Source: Neobacillus soli NBRC 102451 (GTDB lineage: Bacteria > Bacillota > Bacilli > Bacillales > Cytobacillaceae). From it: DNA of 64,000 nucleotides. The position numbers and the translations under genes are program-made. The notes beneath the pieces are model-generated. The model saw only the letters and a list, made by a program, of their open reading frames with translations. It was not told the origin of the DNA and did not search any database. Positions 8,420 through 16,703 of the stretch are shown piece after piece. Numbering within the stretch: the stretch's first letter is position 1; each line of letters starts with the position of its first letter. The DNA is taken from positions 124,001-188,000 of the forward strand of contig NZ_BCVI01000005.1 in assembly GCF_001591665.1 (NCBI RefSeq). The letters are read 5' to 3'.

Positions 8420-8986
8420 TTATACTTTCTGCTTTCTTACAAAAGAGTAAATGGCGACGATTAGACCTCCGACAAACCCCCAGAGTAAGTCATGCATCGT
8501 ATCGGTATTGCCGCCTCGTTGCATGGTGTGAGTAAATGTTTGATCCCCGACAAACTCATAAATCTCCCAAAGAGCACCTGCCAAGACTGCCAGTGAAAGA
8601 ACAAAAAGAAATAGTATCCATCTTGAGGTACCATTCCGTGCTTGTTCAGGGATCCATAACTTATATAAGGTTATTCCGACAATTCCAACATAAATGCCCT
8701 TATAGAAATGTACCGTAGAGTCCCACCATTTGAAATGAAGATAAAAACTCGCGATTGAACCAAGAAATATTGAACAGAAAATGAACAGATAGAAACCGAA
8801 AATGATTGGAAGGTTAAAGGGATTGTTTTTTCTAATTAACAATAAAAGCGGCAATGCACTCACAATGATTCCGCCTATCGCTACCTGCCATCTGGATGAA
8901 TCCCCTTTAATAAGATAAAAAACAAATAAGGAAGCCATAAATATAATGAATATAACACTTAAAACGATAATAACTTTCCGTTTCAA
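8420..8986 (-). CDS. Polytopic membrane protein, YjdF/DUF2238-like (copy 2)
   Basis: Paralogue of the following gene (188 residues). The same motifs recur at the same spacing: KWWDSTVHFYKG, AGALWEIYEFVGDQTF and RGGNTDTMHDLLWGFVGG. The frame runs on upstream into the region before hssR, but GAGGTGA sits just before a TTG at 8986, and the following residues KRKVIIVLSVIF align with the paralogue's N-terminus, so TTG 8986 is the start. Tandem duplication is the simplest explanation. Divergent from hssR across about 130 bases that must hold both promoters. Confidence 0.8.
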   Translation of the reverse strand: MKRKVIIVLSVIFIIFMASLFVFYLIKGDSSRWQVAIGGIIVSALPLLLLIRKNNPFNLPIIFGFYLFIFCSIFLGSIASFYLHFKWWDSTVHFYKGIYVGIVGITLYKLWIPEQARNGTSRWILFLFVLSLAVLAGALWEIYEFVGDQTFTHTMQRGGNTDTMHDLLWGFVGGLIVAIYSFVRKQKV

Positions 8987-9116
8987 TTTCTCACCTCGTA
9001 AAAAATATTCCTTGGTTGCTAAATCTATTACGATTTTTCTATCATTCTTCCCAAATGATTCCCCATTAAGTACAATTAGAAGAGGTAAATTTGAAAAAAA
9101 GTCAGCAGGTGCTAAG

Positions 9117-9788
9117 ATGAAAACAATTTTAATCGTTGATGATGATGAGCATATTCGCAATTTAGTCAAAGGCTTATTGATGAAGGAGGGGTACCTTGTC
9201 ATAAATGCAGAAAACGGTGCGGAAGCACTTGAGACCTTAAAAAGGGATGTTTGCGATTTAGCAATCGTAGATATTATGATGCCTGTCATGGACGGGTACC
9301 TTTTAACAACGGAAATTCGGAAAGCGTATGATATTCCGATCATCCTATTAACAGCTAAAAGCCAGATTGAGGATAAGGAAAAGGGGTATGAATCAGGAAC
9401 AGATGATTATTTAATTAAACCTTTCGAACCTAAAGAATTAATTTTCAGGGTCAATGCCCTATTAAGAAGATACGGAAAAACGAATGAAGCCAACATCAAT
9501 TTAGGCTCATTATACATAAACAAAAAGAGCTATGAGGTTAAAATAAAAAACAAAACCTTCATGCTGCCCTTAAAAGAATTTGAACTATTAACCTTTTTAG
9601 CTACACATCCAAACCAAGTATTTAGCCGCGGACACCTCATCGAAAAAATATGGGGCCTGGATTTTGAAGGGGATGACAGAACGGTGGATGTTCATATTAA
9701 ACGATTACGTGAACGGTTCGCGAACGTTGCAGAGGATTTTGCCATCAAAACAATCAGAGGGGTAGGCTATTCCCTGGAGGTTCTCTAA
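9117..9788 (+). CDS. hssR: HssR-like heme-response regulator
   Basis: OmpR-family response regulator, 223 residues. Receiver domain with D52 (LAIVDIMMPVMDGY) as phosphoacceptor and winged-helix domain ending GDDRTVDVHIKRLRERF...TIRGVGYSLEVL. It closely resembles Staphylococcus HssR, including GTDDYLIKPFEPKELIFRV. The following genes are HssS-, HrtB- and HrtA-like, which fixes the identity. ATG 9117 is preferred (AGGTG upstream); the frame extends 5' without a good start. Role: activates heme export genes when HssS senses heme-induced membrane stress. Confidence 0.87.
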   Translation: MKTILIVDDDEHIRNLVKGLLMKEGYLVINAENGAEALETLKRDVCDLAIVDIMMPVMDGYLLTTEIRKAYDIPIILLTAKSQIEDKEKGYESGTDDYLIKPFEPKELIFRVNALLRRYGKTNEANINLGSLYINKKSYEVKIKNKTFMLPLKEFELLTFLATHPNQVFSRGHLIEKIWGLDFEGDDRTVDVHIKRLRERFANVAEDFAIKTIRGVGYSLEVL

Positions 9789-9791
9789 AAA

Positions 9792-11177
9792 ATGAAAATG
9801 AAATCTTTATATAGTAAATTTGCTTTCATTACGATAATGATTATGATTGTCAGCGGAATTATTTCATTTTTCCTATCCAATGCCTACTACCAGGTCAAAT
9901 TAAAACAGCAAAATGACGAGAAAATCACGAATTTTGCATTTGAGATAGCGGACTTTGCGAGTAAGCATCCCTTGATTAGTTTACAGGACTATCTTGACCA
10001 TATCGGTGCGATTGGTTACCAAATTCTTATGGTTAATCAAGAGGGCGATAAGCAATATTTTGGTTCAACTTTCAGGAAAAAGGATTTGCCGGCCGCACTT
10101 CCAGAAAAAGTATTGCAGGGCGATGTGTATCACGGAGTAAGTCAATTTCCTCACAAAACGTTTGTAACTGGCTTTTTTGCCAATGAAATAAAAAATTCAG
10201 TTGGAGTCCCATTAAAATACAAGAATAAAAAATATGCCTTGTTTATAAGACCTGATATTAAGCTCATGTTTAATGAGATGCACATTCTTTTCGGCTGGCT
10301 TTTAGTCATTTCCATTTTGCTAAGCATTTTATTCGTTCTAATTAGTACAAAATATTTAGTCAATCCGATTAGAAACCTAAATAAGGCGACAAAAGAAATC
10401 GCGGAAGGCAATTTTTTAATCAAGCTGGATATTGGCAGAAAAGATGAACTTGGTCATTTAGCTGTCAGCTTTACAACTATGGCAAAAAAATTAGCAAAAG
10501 TAGATTCCTTAAGAAAAGAATTAATCACAAATATTTCTCATGATATTCAATCACCGCTGACCAATATTAAAGGATATCTGAATTTACTAGAAAACAGTGA
10601 TAAAAGTGATCAAGAAAAGCAACAGTATCTTCGAATTGTTCACTCCGAAGTCACCCGGCTATCCAACATGACCAAACAGCTATTACTACTCTCCTCTATT
10701 GAAAGCAAGAAGGATCTAATGGAGATAACCACTGTTGATGTAACGGGGCAGTTAAAAAGTGTCATTCATCAATACCAATGGAGTATTCTTGATAAAGGAA
10801 TTATGCTGAGTTTTTCCCTTCCAGATGCATCGGTTAAAGGAGATCCCTCCTTGTTATATTCTGTTTGGGAAAATCTATTGACGAATGCCATTAAATATAA
10901 TCGTGAGAATGGGTCCATTGACCTTGAATTATTGGATAATGGAACACAGATTGAAGTGGTAATAAAAGATACGGGCGTTGGTTTGGAGGAAGAGGAAAAG
11001 GAAAGGATATTTGACCGTTTTTACCGCGCAGATATGTCAAGGGCCCGTTCCGTTGAAGGAACAGGGCTGGGGTTGTCCATCGCCCAATCGATTATTGATA
11101 TGCACCATGGGAAAATTGAATTAACAAGTCAAAAAGGACAAGGAACTACTTTTACTGTGTCCCTTCCTAAATTGTAA
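9792..11177 (+). CDS. hssS: HssS-like sensor histidine kinase
   Basis: Membrane sensor kinase of 461 residues. TM1 is near residues 8-30, an extracytoplasmic domain of about 130 residues follows, TM2 is near 162-187, then HAMP, HisKA with H250 (ELITNISHDIQSPLTN) and HATPase with N-box (LLTNAIKYN), DTGVGLEEEE and GTGLGLSIAQSI. It starts 4 bases after hssR. In staphylococci HssS responds to excess heme and phosphorylates HssR; the domain order and the neighbouring hrtBA support the same job here. Confidence 0.87.
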   Translation: MKMKSLYSKFAFITIMIMIVSGIISFFLSNAYYQVKLKQQNDEKITNFAFEIADFASKHPLISLQDYLDHIGAIGYQILMVNQEGDKQYFGSTFRKKDLPAALPEKVLQGDVYHGVSQFPHKTFVTGFFANEIKNSVGVPLKYKNKKYALFIRPDIKLMFNEMHILFGWLLVISILLSILFVLISTKYLVNPIRNLNKATKEIAEGNFLIKLDIGRKDELGHLAVSFTTMAKKLAKVDSLRKELITNISHDIQSPLTNIKGYLNLLENSDKSDQEKQQYLRIVHSEVTRLSNMTKQLLLLSSIESKKDLMEITTVDVTGQLKSVIHQYQWSILDKGIMLSFSLPDASVKGDPSLLYSVWENLLTNAIKYNRENGSIDLELLDNGTQIEVVIKDTGVGLEEEEKERIFDRFYRADMSRARSVEGTGLGLSIAQSIIDMHHGKIELTSQKGQGTTFTVSLPKL

Positions 11178-11183
11178 AGTGAC

Positions 11184-11203
11184 GTTCATCTTCCGTTCAT
11201 ATT
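11184..11203 (+). promoter_or_regulatory. HssR-binding direct repeat upstream of hrtB
   Basis: GTTCATCTT, CC, GTTCATATT: two 9-bp direct repeats 11 bases apart, seven bases after the hssS stop and about 45 before hrtB. From memory this is the arrangement described for the S. aureus hrt promoter (GTTCATATT, two bases, GTTCATATT). Only one position differs in the first copy. Confidence 0.82.
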
Positions 11204-11248
11204 CGTGAAGTATTCTATTTACGAAATGAAAGGGAAGGTGAATTTTTT

Positions 11249-12340
11249 ATGTACTTCTTACCGTTTAAAGAAATGACGTTTTTTAAAGTGCGATATTTAT
11301 TAATCAGCTTTATTCTCTTTTTTGTTGCGATTTTGGTCTTTGTCATTAGCGGGCTGGCAAATGGCTTGTCGATGAATAATGCTTCCTCCATTATAAATAT
11401 GCCTGCTGATACTTTTTATTTGCAAAAAAGTGCTGAAGGGCGAATTGACCGCTCTCATTTAACAACAATGGATTTGGAGAAATTATCTGCCAAAGATGAC
11501 GCGCAGCCAATCGGCATTCAAATGGGAGCCATCTCTAAAGTTAACTCGGAAGATAAGCTTGATATTACCTTTATGGCAGTGCAGCCAGGAAGCTTTTTGG
11601 AACCGAATGTAATGGCTGGAAAGGGTTTAAAAGGCGGAGGGGAAAATTCCGTCTTACTTGATCGCTCGTTAAAATCAGGAGCCATTAAGGTCGGAACCAT
11701 CGTAAAAGATGCACGAAGCGGCATCAAATTAAAGGTCGCAGGTTTCATGGATGACCAAACCTTTAGTCATACGCCAGTTGCGGTTATTTCACTGGATACA
11801 TGGGATTCACTGGCAGGTAGTCGGGAAAAAAGTGAGTACAACGGAATTGTTATGAACAAAGATGATTCAGGATTGAAAAAGGATGTTTCAAGTTTAGTGA
11901 AAAACGGCGAGTGGGTTGCGAAAGACCAGGTGATTAAGGGCATTCCTGGTTATACAGCAGAACAGAATTCACTTTATATGATGCTATCGTTTTTAATTGT
12001 TATTGCCGTGTTTGTGTTAGCTGCCTTCTTTTATATTATGACGATTCAGAAAGCGGCGCAATTTGGCATCTTGAAAGCGATTGGCGCCAAATCAAGCCTT
12101 TTGGTCAAATTGACCATCTTTCAGGTCATTTTGTTAACGATTGTTAATATCGCTGCCGCGGTCGTCTTCACTAAGGTCTTTATGACGGTTATTCCAGATG
12201 ATATTCCGTTTATTTTCGATACGGCGCAGATCGCTAAATTCTCAGGGATTTTATTCCTTGTATCAATCTTTGGTTCGTTATTATCTGTATTTAATATTGT
12301 CAAAGCAGATCCAATACAAGCAATGGGGAGGTTGGAATAA
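11249..12340 (+). CDS. hrtB: Heme efflux permease HrtB-like (FtsX family)
   Basis: Permease of the heme-detoxifying exporter. The 363-residue protein has the MacB/FtsX layout: TM1 near residues 14-35, a large extracytoplasmic domain, then three C-terminal helices with FYIMTIQKAAQFGILKAIGAKSS, the cytoplasmic coupling motif. The N-terminus (FKVRYLLISFILFFVAILVFVISGL, in part) resembles Staphylococcus HrtB closely. It follows the HssR repeat and has GAAAGGGAAGGTG as binding site. Gene order hrtB-hrtA is fixed by a 2-base gap. Confidence 0.86.
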   Translation: MYFLPFKEMTFFKVRYLLISFILFFVAILVFVISGLANGLSMNNASSIINMPADTFYLQKSAEGRIDRSHLTTMDLEKLSAKDDAQPIGIQMGAISKVNSEDKLDITFMAVQPGSFLEPNVMAGKGLKGGGENSVLLDRSLKSGAIKVGTIVKDARSGIKLKVAGFMDDQTFSHTPVAVISLDTWDSLAGSREKSEYNGIVMNKDDSGLKKDVSSLVKNGEWVAKDQVIKGIPGYTAEQNSLYMMLSFLIVIAVFVLAAFFYIMTIQKAAQFGILKAIGAKSSLLVKLTIFQVILLTIVNIAAAVVFTKVFMTVIPDDIPFIFDTAQIAKFSGILFLVSIFGSLLSVFNIVKADPIQAMGRLE

Positions 12341-12342
12341 TC

Positions 12343-13041
12343 ATGATAATGGAACCATTAGTTCTAGAAAATGTGGAAAAATCATTTAAAGATGGTGATA
12401 AAGAAAATCATATCGTAAAAAACCTATCGTTCAGTTTAAAAATGGGCGAGGTCGTGGCCGTTATTGGTCCTTCCGGCTCCGGGAAGTCCACGTTTTTATC
12501 GATTGCCGGTGCCTTGCAGTCTCCTGATAAGGGGAAAGTGATTGTAAATGGGACCAATATTTCCAGCTACACTGATATTGAAAAAGCAAAAATAAGGCTG
12601 AATCATTTAGGCTATATTTTCCAAACTTCTAATTTAGTTCCTTATTTGAAGGTGGAAGAACAATTAAGCCTCGTCTTAAAAATGGCAAATCAATGGACGA
12701 AGGGTAGTAAAAGGAAAGTGAAAGAGATGTTAACGGCCGTTGGCATGGAGCATCGTGTCAAGTTTTATCCACACCAATTATCAGGCGGGGAAAAACAAAG
12801 GGTAGCAATAGCCAGGGCATTTATTAATGATCCAGAAATTATTTTGGCTGATGAACCAACAGCGAGTTTGGATTCAAACCGTAGTATGGCGATTATAGAA
12901 CTAATCTCAACGATCGTTAAAGAACAAAATAAATCCGCGATCATTGTTACACATGATGATCAAATTCTTCCATTATGTGACCGCATTTTCGTCATGAAGG
13001 ATGGACAACTAGTGGAAGATGGAAGGGAAGTATTGATATGA
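12343..13041 (+). CDS. hrtA: Heme efflux ATPase HrtA-like
   Basis: ATPase of the heme exporter, 232 residues. Walker A GPSGSGKST, Q-loop FQTSNLVPYLKVEEQL, signature HQLSGGEKQRVAIARAF, Walker B IILADEPTASLD, switch His in IVTHDD. The Q-loop stretch LVPYLKV is nearly identical to staphylococcal HrtA. Starts 2 bases after hrtB, and its last codons overlap the next gene, so all are one transcript with the HssR repeat in front. Confidence 0.86.
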   Translation: MIMEPLVLENVEKSFKDGDKENHIVKNLSFSLKMGEVVAVIGPSGSGKSTFLSIAGALQSPDKGKVIVNGTNISSYTDIEKAKIRLNHLGYIFQTSNLVPYLKVEEQLSLVLKMANQWTKGSKRKVKEMLTAVGMEHRVKFYPHQLSGGEKQRVAIARAFINDPEIILADEPTASLDSNRSMAIIELISTIVKEQNKSAIIVTHDDQILPLCDRIFVMKDGQLVEDGREVLI

Positions 13042-13424
13042 TTAAATATAGTAACCTATTATTAAAAGTAGCAGCAGTTTTTGGTTTAATCGGAGCGGGT
13101 CTTGGGGGACATATGGCTGGGTCTTCAGATTATGCCATACGTCCCATCCATGCTCATATTCTAGTCGTTGGCTGGCTTACCTTATTTGCTTGGGCCGTCT
13201 ATTACCGAGTTTTTCTACCAAAAAACCGAATATTAGCAGGGCTGCACGTGTATTCAGCCATTATTGGCGCTGTGGGATTGACTGGCGGAATGGCATTATA
13301 TAATTTTAGACCTGACTTCCTTCCATCGGCAGTGGAAACGGCGTTTTATATTGGCGGCGGGGCGATTTTATTATTAAGCTTTGTGTTTTTCTGCCTGCTA
13401 GCGTTTATGCAAAAAGATAAATAA
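13038..13424 (+). CDS. Small heme-copper-oxidase-subunit-I-like membrane protein
   Basis: A 128-residue protein with four hydrophobic segments. The motif PIHAHILVVGWLTLFAWAVYYRVF (His 38 and 40) and further His at 25 and 70 resemble the first helices of heme-copper oxidase or NO reductase subunit I, where such His ligate heme. It lacks the copper and most catalytic ligands and is far too short to be an oxidase. Its ATG overlaps the end of hrtA, so it is translated with the heme exporter. A heme-binding or heme-handling role in the membrane is a reasonable inference; no function is established. Confidence 0.7.
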   Translation: MIKYSNLLLKVAAVFGLIGAGLGGHMAGSSDYAIRPIHAHILVVGWLTLFAWAVYYRVFLPKNRILAGLHVYSAIIGAVGLTGGMALYNFRPDFLPSAVETAFYIGGGAILLLSFVFFCLLAFMQKDK

Positions 13425-13437
13425 GATTTGGAAGAAA

Positions 13438-13475
13438 AAAAAGCTGGCACTCAATTGCCAGCTTTTGATTTTTAA
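13438..13475 (+). terminator. Terminator of the hss-hrt operon
   Basis: AAAAGCTGGCA and TGCCAGCTTTT with a six-base loop, followed by a T-rich tract, 14 bases after the last gene. Confidence 0.88.
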
Positions 13476-13564
13476 AATGAGGGGTAGAAAATTGCACTAG
13501 TTAGCCTAAATGATGTTAAAATGGAGACAATAAAAAAATTTTTGAAAAAAGAGGAGATTCAATT

Positions 13565-14248
13565 TTGAGCTTTGTTCGAGATAAATTCAGTGCGAAGTTT
13601 TTCCTTTTCCTCGTGTTAGCTTTTCTGTTGATTCATGTGCCGTTCCTGGGGAACTATGTGAAAGTAATCAATACTCTTATTCATGAATCTGGCCATGCGT
13701 TGATTGCGCTTTTTGGAGGTAATGTTGAAAGAATTTCTTTATTTATGAATTCTGAGGGGGCAACATACAGCAATCAGTCTACATGGATTGGCAGTTTCTT
13801 CACAAGTCTTGCCGGCTATACATTTGCCTCATTTATGGCTTTTCTATCATTTTTTTTGATAGGTAAAAGGAAGGAAACGATTTTTATTGATATTTTACTA
13901 GCGTTTATTTTCTTAAATCTTATCTTCTGGGTACGAAATCCGTATGGAATCTTTTGGCTCTGCTCCTTTGCGGTTGCCTTCCTATTTTTACTTATCAAAG
14001 GCAGTCAAGCCTTAAGGGATCATTTATTATTGTTAATAGCGGCGATTTTGTTAGTGGACTCGGTTCAAAGTGCATATGAAATATTATATATAAGTGTTTT
14101 TCAACCCCAAGCAGCAGGGGATGCGGCAAATCTTGCCCGGTTAACCGGAATTATTCCAGCTCCAGTTTGGGGGTTCTTCTTCTTTTTTCAAGCATTATGG
14201 TTTTGTTATTATGGGTTGAAAAGAGGCTATTATCGGTTAGGCACTTAA
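13565..14248 (+). CDS. M50B-like membrane metallopeptidase family protein
   Basis: A 227-residue protein with about five transmembrane helices. The zinc motif HESGH (H40, E41, H44) is embedded in a hydrophobic helix (INTLIHESGHALIALFGG), as in the peptidase M50B-like family. A further acidic ligand may be in the C-terminal helices but is not obvious. Start TTG 13565 has AGAGGAG upstream. Single gene. Members are uncharacterised; intramembrane proteolysis is inferred from the motif. Confidence 0.75.
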   Translation: MSFVRDKFSAKFFLFLVLAFLLIHVPFLGNYVKVINTLIHESGHALIALFGGNVERISLFMNSEGATYSNQSTWIGSFFTSLAGYTFASFMAFLSFFLIGKRKETIFIDILLAFIFLNLIFWVRNPYGIFWLCSFAVAFLFLLIKGSQALRDHLLLLIAAILLVDSVQSAYEILYISVFQPQAAGDAANLARLTGIIPAPVWGFFFFFQALWFCYYGLKRGYYRLGT

Positions 14249-14334
14249 ATTTTTCCATTTGCGTTGTAGTACCTGTTTGTATTGTTGGCCATATGATATT
14301 ACAATGGAAAATGAGCAGACAAGGGGGCTATTGA

Positions 14335-14820
14335 ATGAATGTTTTAGACGTGATTAAAACAAGACGTAATATAAAAAAGTTTAAATCCGATATTGTTGGG
14401 GAAGAGCTGGTGTATACATGGTTAGAGGCTGCTGCAATGGCGCCAAATCATCGAATGACTGAACCTTGGGAAATTTATTTTATTGGTGAGGAAACAAGAG
14501 GAACGTTAAACCATAAAACAAATTTTGGCAATGCACCAATTCTAATGGCTATATTATCAAGGCATGGGGCAACAGAAATTGAAACGGCAGAAAATGCCAT
14601 GGCGACTGCCTGTTTTATCCAAAATTTTAACATAGCTGCATGGGCAGAAGGTGTAGGGACATTTTGGTCATCGATTGGGATCACAGGGAAAAATAGAGAT
14701 GTTCTTGCGGTTCCTGAAAACTTTGATATCATTGCCGTCCTGGCTGTGGGTTATCCCGAGGAAACCCCGGAACCAAAGCCGCGGACACCAATCAAGGACA
14801 AAATAAAAAGTTTGTCATAG
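14335..14820 (+). CDS. Nitroreductase family protein
   Basis: FMN-dependent oxidoreductase, 161 residues, shorter than classical nitroreductases (about 200) but with the family core: TRRNIKKFKSD at the N-terminus, AAAMAPNHRMTEPWEIYFIG for FMN binding, and AVLAVGYPEETPEPKPRTP near the C-terminus. AAGGGGG lies upstream of ATG 14335. Monocistronic with a terminator. Physiological substrate unknown. Confidence 0.85.
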   Translation: MNVLDVIKTRRNIKKFKSDIVGEELVYTWLEAAAMAPNHRMTEPWEIYFIGEETRGTLNHKTNFGNAPILMAILSRHGATEIETAENAMATACFIQNFNIAAWAEGVGTFWSSIGITGKNRDVLAVPENFDIIAVLAVGYPEETPEPKPRTPIKDKIKSLS

Positions 14821-14835
14821 ATAGAAAGATGAAAA

Positions 14836-14873
14836 AGCCAACCGTTTCAATATCCGCGGTTGGCTAATTTTTT
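14836..14873 (+). terminator. Terminator after the nitroreductase gene
   Basis: AGCCAACCG and CGGTTGGCT with a 12-base loop, followed by AATTTTTTT; it separates two convergent genes. Confidence 0.88.
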
Positions 14874-14886
14874 TGGATTTGGGACT

Positions 14887-15861
14887 TTAATTCGTTGACT
14901 CAAGATACTCCAGTGTAAGGTTATCAATTATTTTTTGAACAGGTAGAATTTCCTTAATTTCATCCACCCTTGCCCCAGCGAAAACAAGACCATTATCTAC
15001 ATCTCCATCAACAGATGTAAGGAGAGAATCAAGCGTGCAAAAACGGTAGGAACAATTCTTTAAGCAATCATGGCATTTAGCTATTTTTAATTTATTTGTG
15101 CCACTGATTAAATTCGTAAAGTTATTACGAATTGCTCTTCCTTGTAACCCTACGGTTGTTTTCACCAGCACCAAATCTTCTTTTTCTGCATTAACATATT
15201 TTTGTTTAAAGGCATGAGGCGCATCACATTCGTGACTGGCTACAAACCGAGTCCCCATTTGCACTCCAGATGCTCCCATTGCGATTGCCTTAGCAATATC
15301 TGCACCTGTTAGTATTCCACCCGCTGCAATGACAGGGATCGTAACCGCTTCTACAATTTCCGGGAGGATTTCAAACATAGGACGATCTGTCCCAAGATGT
15401 CCCCCAGCTTCAAAGCCTTCAACGACTACTGCTGCTGCCCCTAAGCGTTCTGAAATCCTTGCTAATTTAGCTGAAGAGACGATAGAAATGACCGGTATTC
15501 CAGCTTGTTTCCCCCATGAATACATATCCCTTGAGATTCCAGCACCAGATATAATAAAATCAACCTTTTCTTCAAGGGCGGCTTTCATTTTTTCGGCAAA
15601 GTCATTCATTGCGAATAGAACATTTACACCAATATAGCCTGCATCTTTGACAAGATCCTTCGCGCGTCTGATATGCGACCGCATTTCATCAACTGAAATT
15701 CCAGTTCCAGATATAATGCCAATCCCGCCGGCATTTGCGACTGCAGAGGCCAGCTTGCTTAGAGAAATACCAACACCCATCCCTCCTTGCATGATTGGAA
15801 CCTTTGGCATCATGTGACCTATTTTAAGTTGTGGAAAGTTCAATTTATAACCCCGTTTCAA
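14887..15861 (-). CDS. Nitronate monooxygenase / FabK-like flavoprotein
   Basis: TIM-barrel FMN enzyme of the nitronate monooxygenase (formerly 2-nitropropane dioxygenase) family, 324 residues. PIMQGGMGVGISLSKLASAVANAGG, GFEAGGHLG and VIAAGGILTGADIAKAIAMGA (in part) are the flavin-phosphate motifs. Near the C-terminus there is a Cys-rich KCHDCLKNCSYRFC segment. The start is uncertain: TTG 15861 lacks a clear binding site, and the in-frame ATG pair before MPKVPIMQGG is a possible alternative. It may detoxify nitronates; a FabK-like enoyl reductase role is less likely without fatty acid genes nearby. Confidence 0.83.
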   Translation of the reverse strand: MKRGYKLNFPQLKIGHMMPKVPIMQGGMGVGISLSKLASAVANAGGIGIISGTGISVDEMRSHIRRAKDLVKDAGYIGVNVLFAMNDFAEKMKAALEEKVDFIISGAGISRDMYSWGKQAGIPVISIVSSAKLARISERLGAAAVVVEGFEAGGHLGTDRPMFEILPEIVEAVTIPVIAAGGILTGADIAKAIAMGASGVQMGTRFVASHECDAPHAFKQKYVNAEKEDLVLVKTTVGLQGRAIRNNFTNLISGTNKLKIAKCHDCLKNCSYRFCTLDSLLTSVDGDVDNGLVFAGARVDEIKEILPVQKIIDNLTLEYLESTN

Positions 15862-16088
15862 ATGATATTATTTGGAACTCCCACGTATCATATCACTTCA
15901 TTTATGAACTGTCTGTGATTACTATCACCAGGTCATAAAAGCAGGTTACATATTAAAAATCGGTCAATACGATTATTCACTAAACGGGATATCGGGGGGC
16001 ATTTCTATGGTGATTATGGTAATATTATACTAAGATCTTCCAGTCGTTAAAGAGAAGGTTTCATTTTTTTATTTAGGAGGAGTTAGAT

Positions 16089-16157
16089 ATGAATCAATTA
16101 AAGAAGTTTTGCAGGAAGTTTGATGCTAGTGTGGGGGTTATTTATTATGAACCATAG
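16089..16157 (+). CDS. Short leader ORF overlapping the Gre-domain gene
   Basis: A 22-codon frame (begins MNQLKKFCRKFDAS) with the best ribosome binding site in this area, TTAGGAGGAGTTAGAT. Its stop lies inside the next gene, whose ATG (16147) overlaps the last codons in another frame. It could be a leader peptide for translational coupling, or the N-terminus of a longer protein joined by a frameshift. It is too short for a family match. Confidence 0.5.
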   Translation: MNQLKKFCRKFDASVGVIYYEP

Positions 16158-16611
16158 TAACCTTTCTAAAAAATTTTATAAGCAGCAATTAGTGTATCTT
16201 GATGAAAATATCCAGGACCTAACAAGTCTTTATTTTTCTTCCACCCCAATCCAGGAACGAATTAAACACTTTTTTAATTTGTATGTTTTAGAGGTTGAAG
16301 ATTTACTAACACAAAATCGTGAAAATGGTTTTATTTCATTATTTCCTAAAGTTTATATAGGCACGAAGGTTACAGTCCGCTACGACGAGGAAGATGAAAC
16401 GGAAGATTATGTCATCTGTTTTCCAGAACAATCAAACCCAGAACAAGGGTTTATTTCATTCTTATCACCAGTTGGAAGGCAGCTTCTGCTTAGGAATATT
16501 GGAGAACAAATACCACTTCGAATTCCAACAGGGGATCTTCTAGTAACAATCACGAATATTGCATACATCGGCGATTTGTTTGAAACGGAAGAAAGATATA
16601 AAGAAGCCTAA
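16147..16611 (+). CDS. GreA/GreB C-terminal-domain protein
   Basis: A 154-residue protein. The C-terminal 75 residues match the FKBP-like domain of transcript cleavage factors: IGTKVTVRYDEEDETEDYVI, then EQGFISFLSPVGRQLLLRNIG and a final strand with VTITNI. The N-terminal part lacks the long GreA coiled coil with its acidic tip, so cleavage-factor activity is not expected; a role at the RNA polymerase secondary channel is possible. ATG 16147 is chosen, coupled to the overlapping leader ORF; its own binding site (GGGGG nine bases upstream) is fair. Monocistronic with a hairpin behind it. Confidence 0.7.
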   Translation: MNHSNLSKKFYKQQLVYLDENIQDLTSLYFSSTPIQERIKHFFNLYVLEVEDLLTQNRENGFISLFPKVYIGTKVTVRYDEEDETEDYVICFPEQSNPEQGFISFLSPVGRQLLLRNIGEQIPLRIPTGDLLVTITNIAYIGDLFETEERYKEA

Positions 16612-16646
16612 GATCTTCGGTATAAATGAAGGGAATTTTTTAAAAC

Positions 16647-16682
16647 GACCGAACGGGCTAATTCTTCCGTTCGGTCATTTTA
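16647..16682 (+). terminator. Terminator between the Gre-domain gene and racA
   Basis: Perfect 10-bp stem GACCGAACGG/CCGTTCGGTC with a 10-base loop, followed by ATTTTATAT; it lies between convergent genes and may act on both. Confidence 0.75.
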
Positions 16683-16703
16683 TATGATTACTGTTAAAAT
16701 AGA

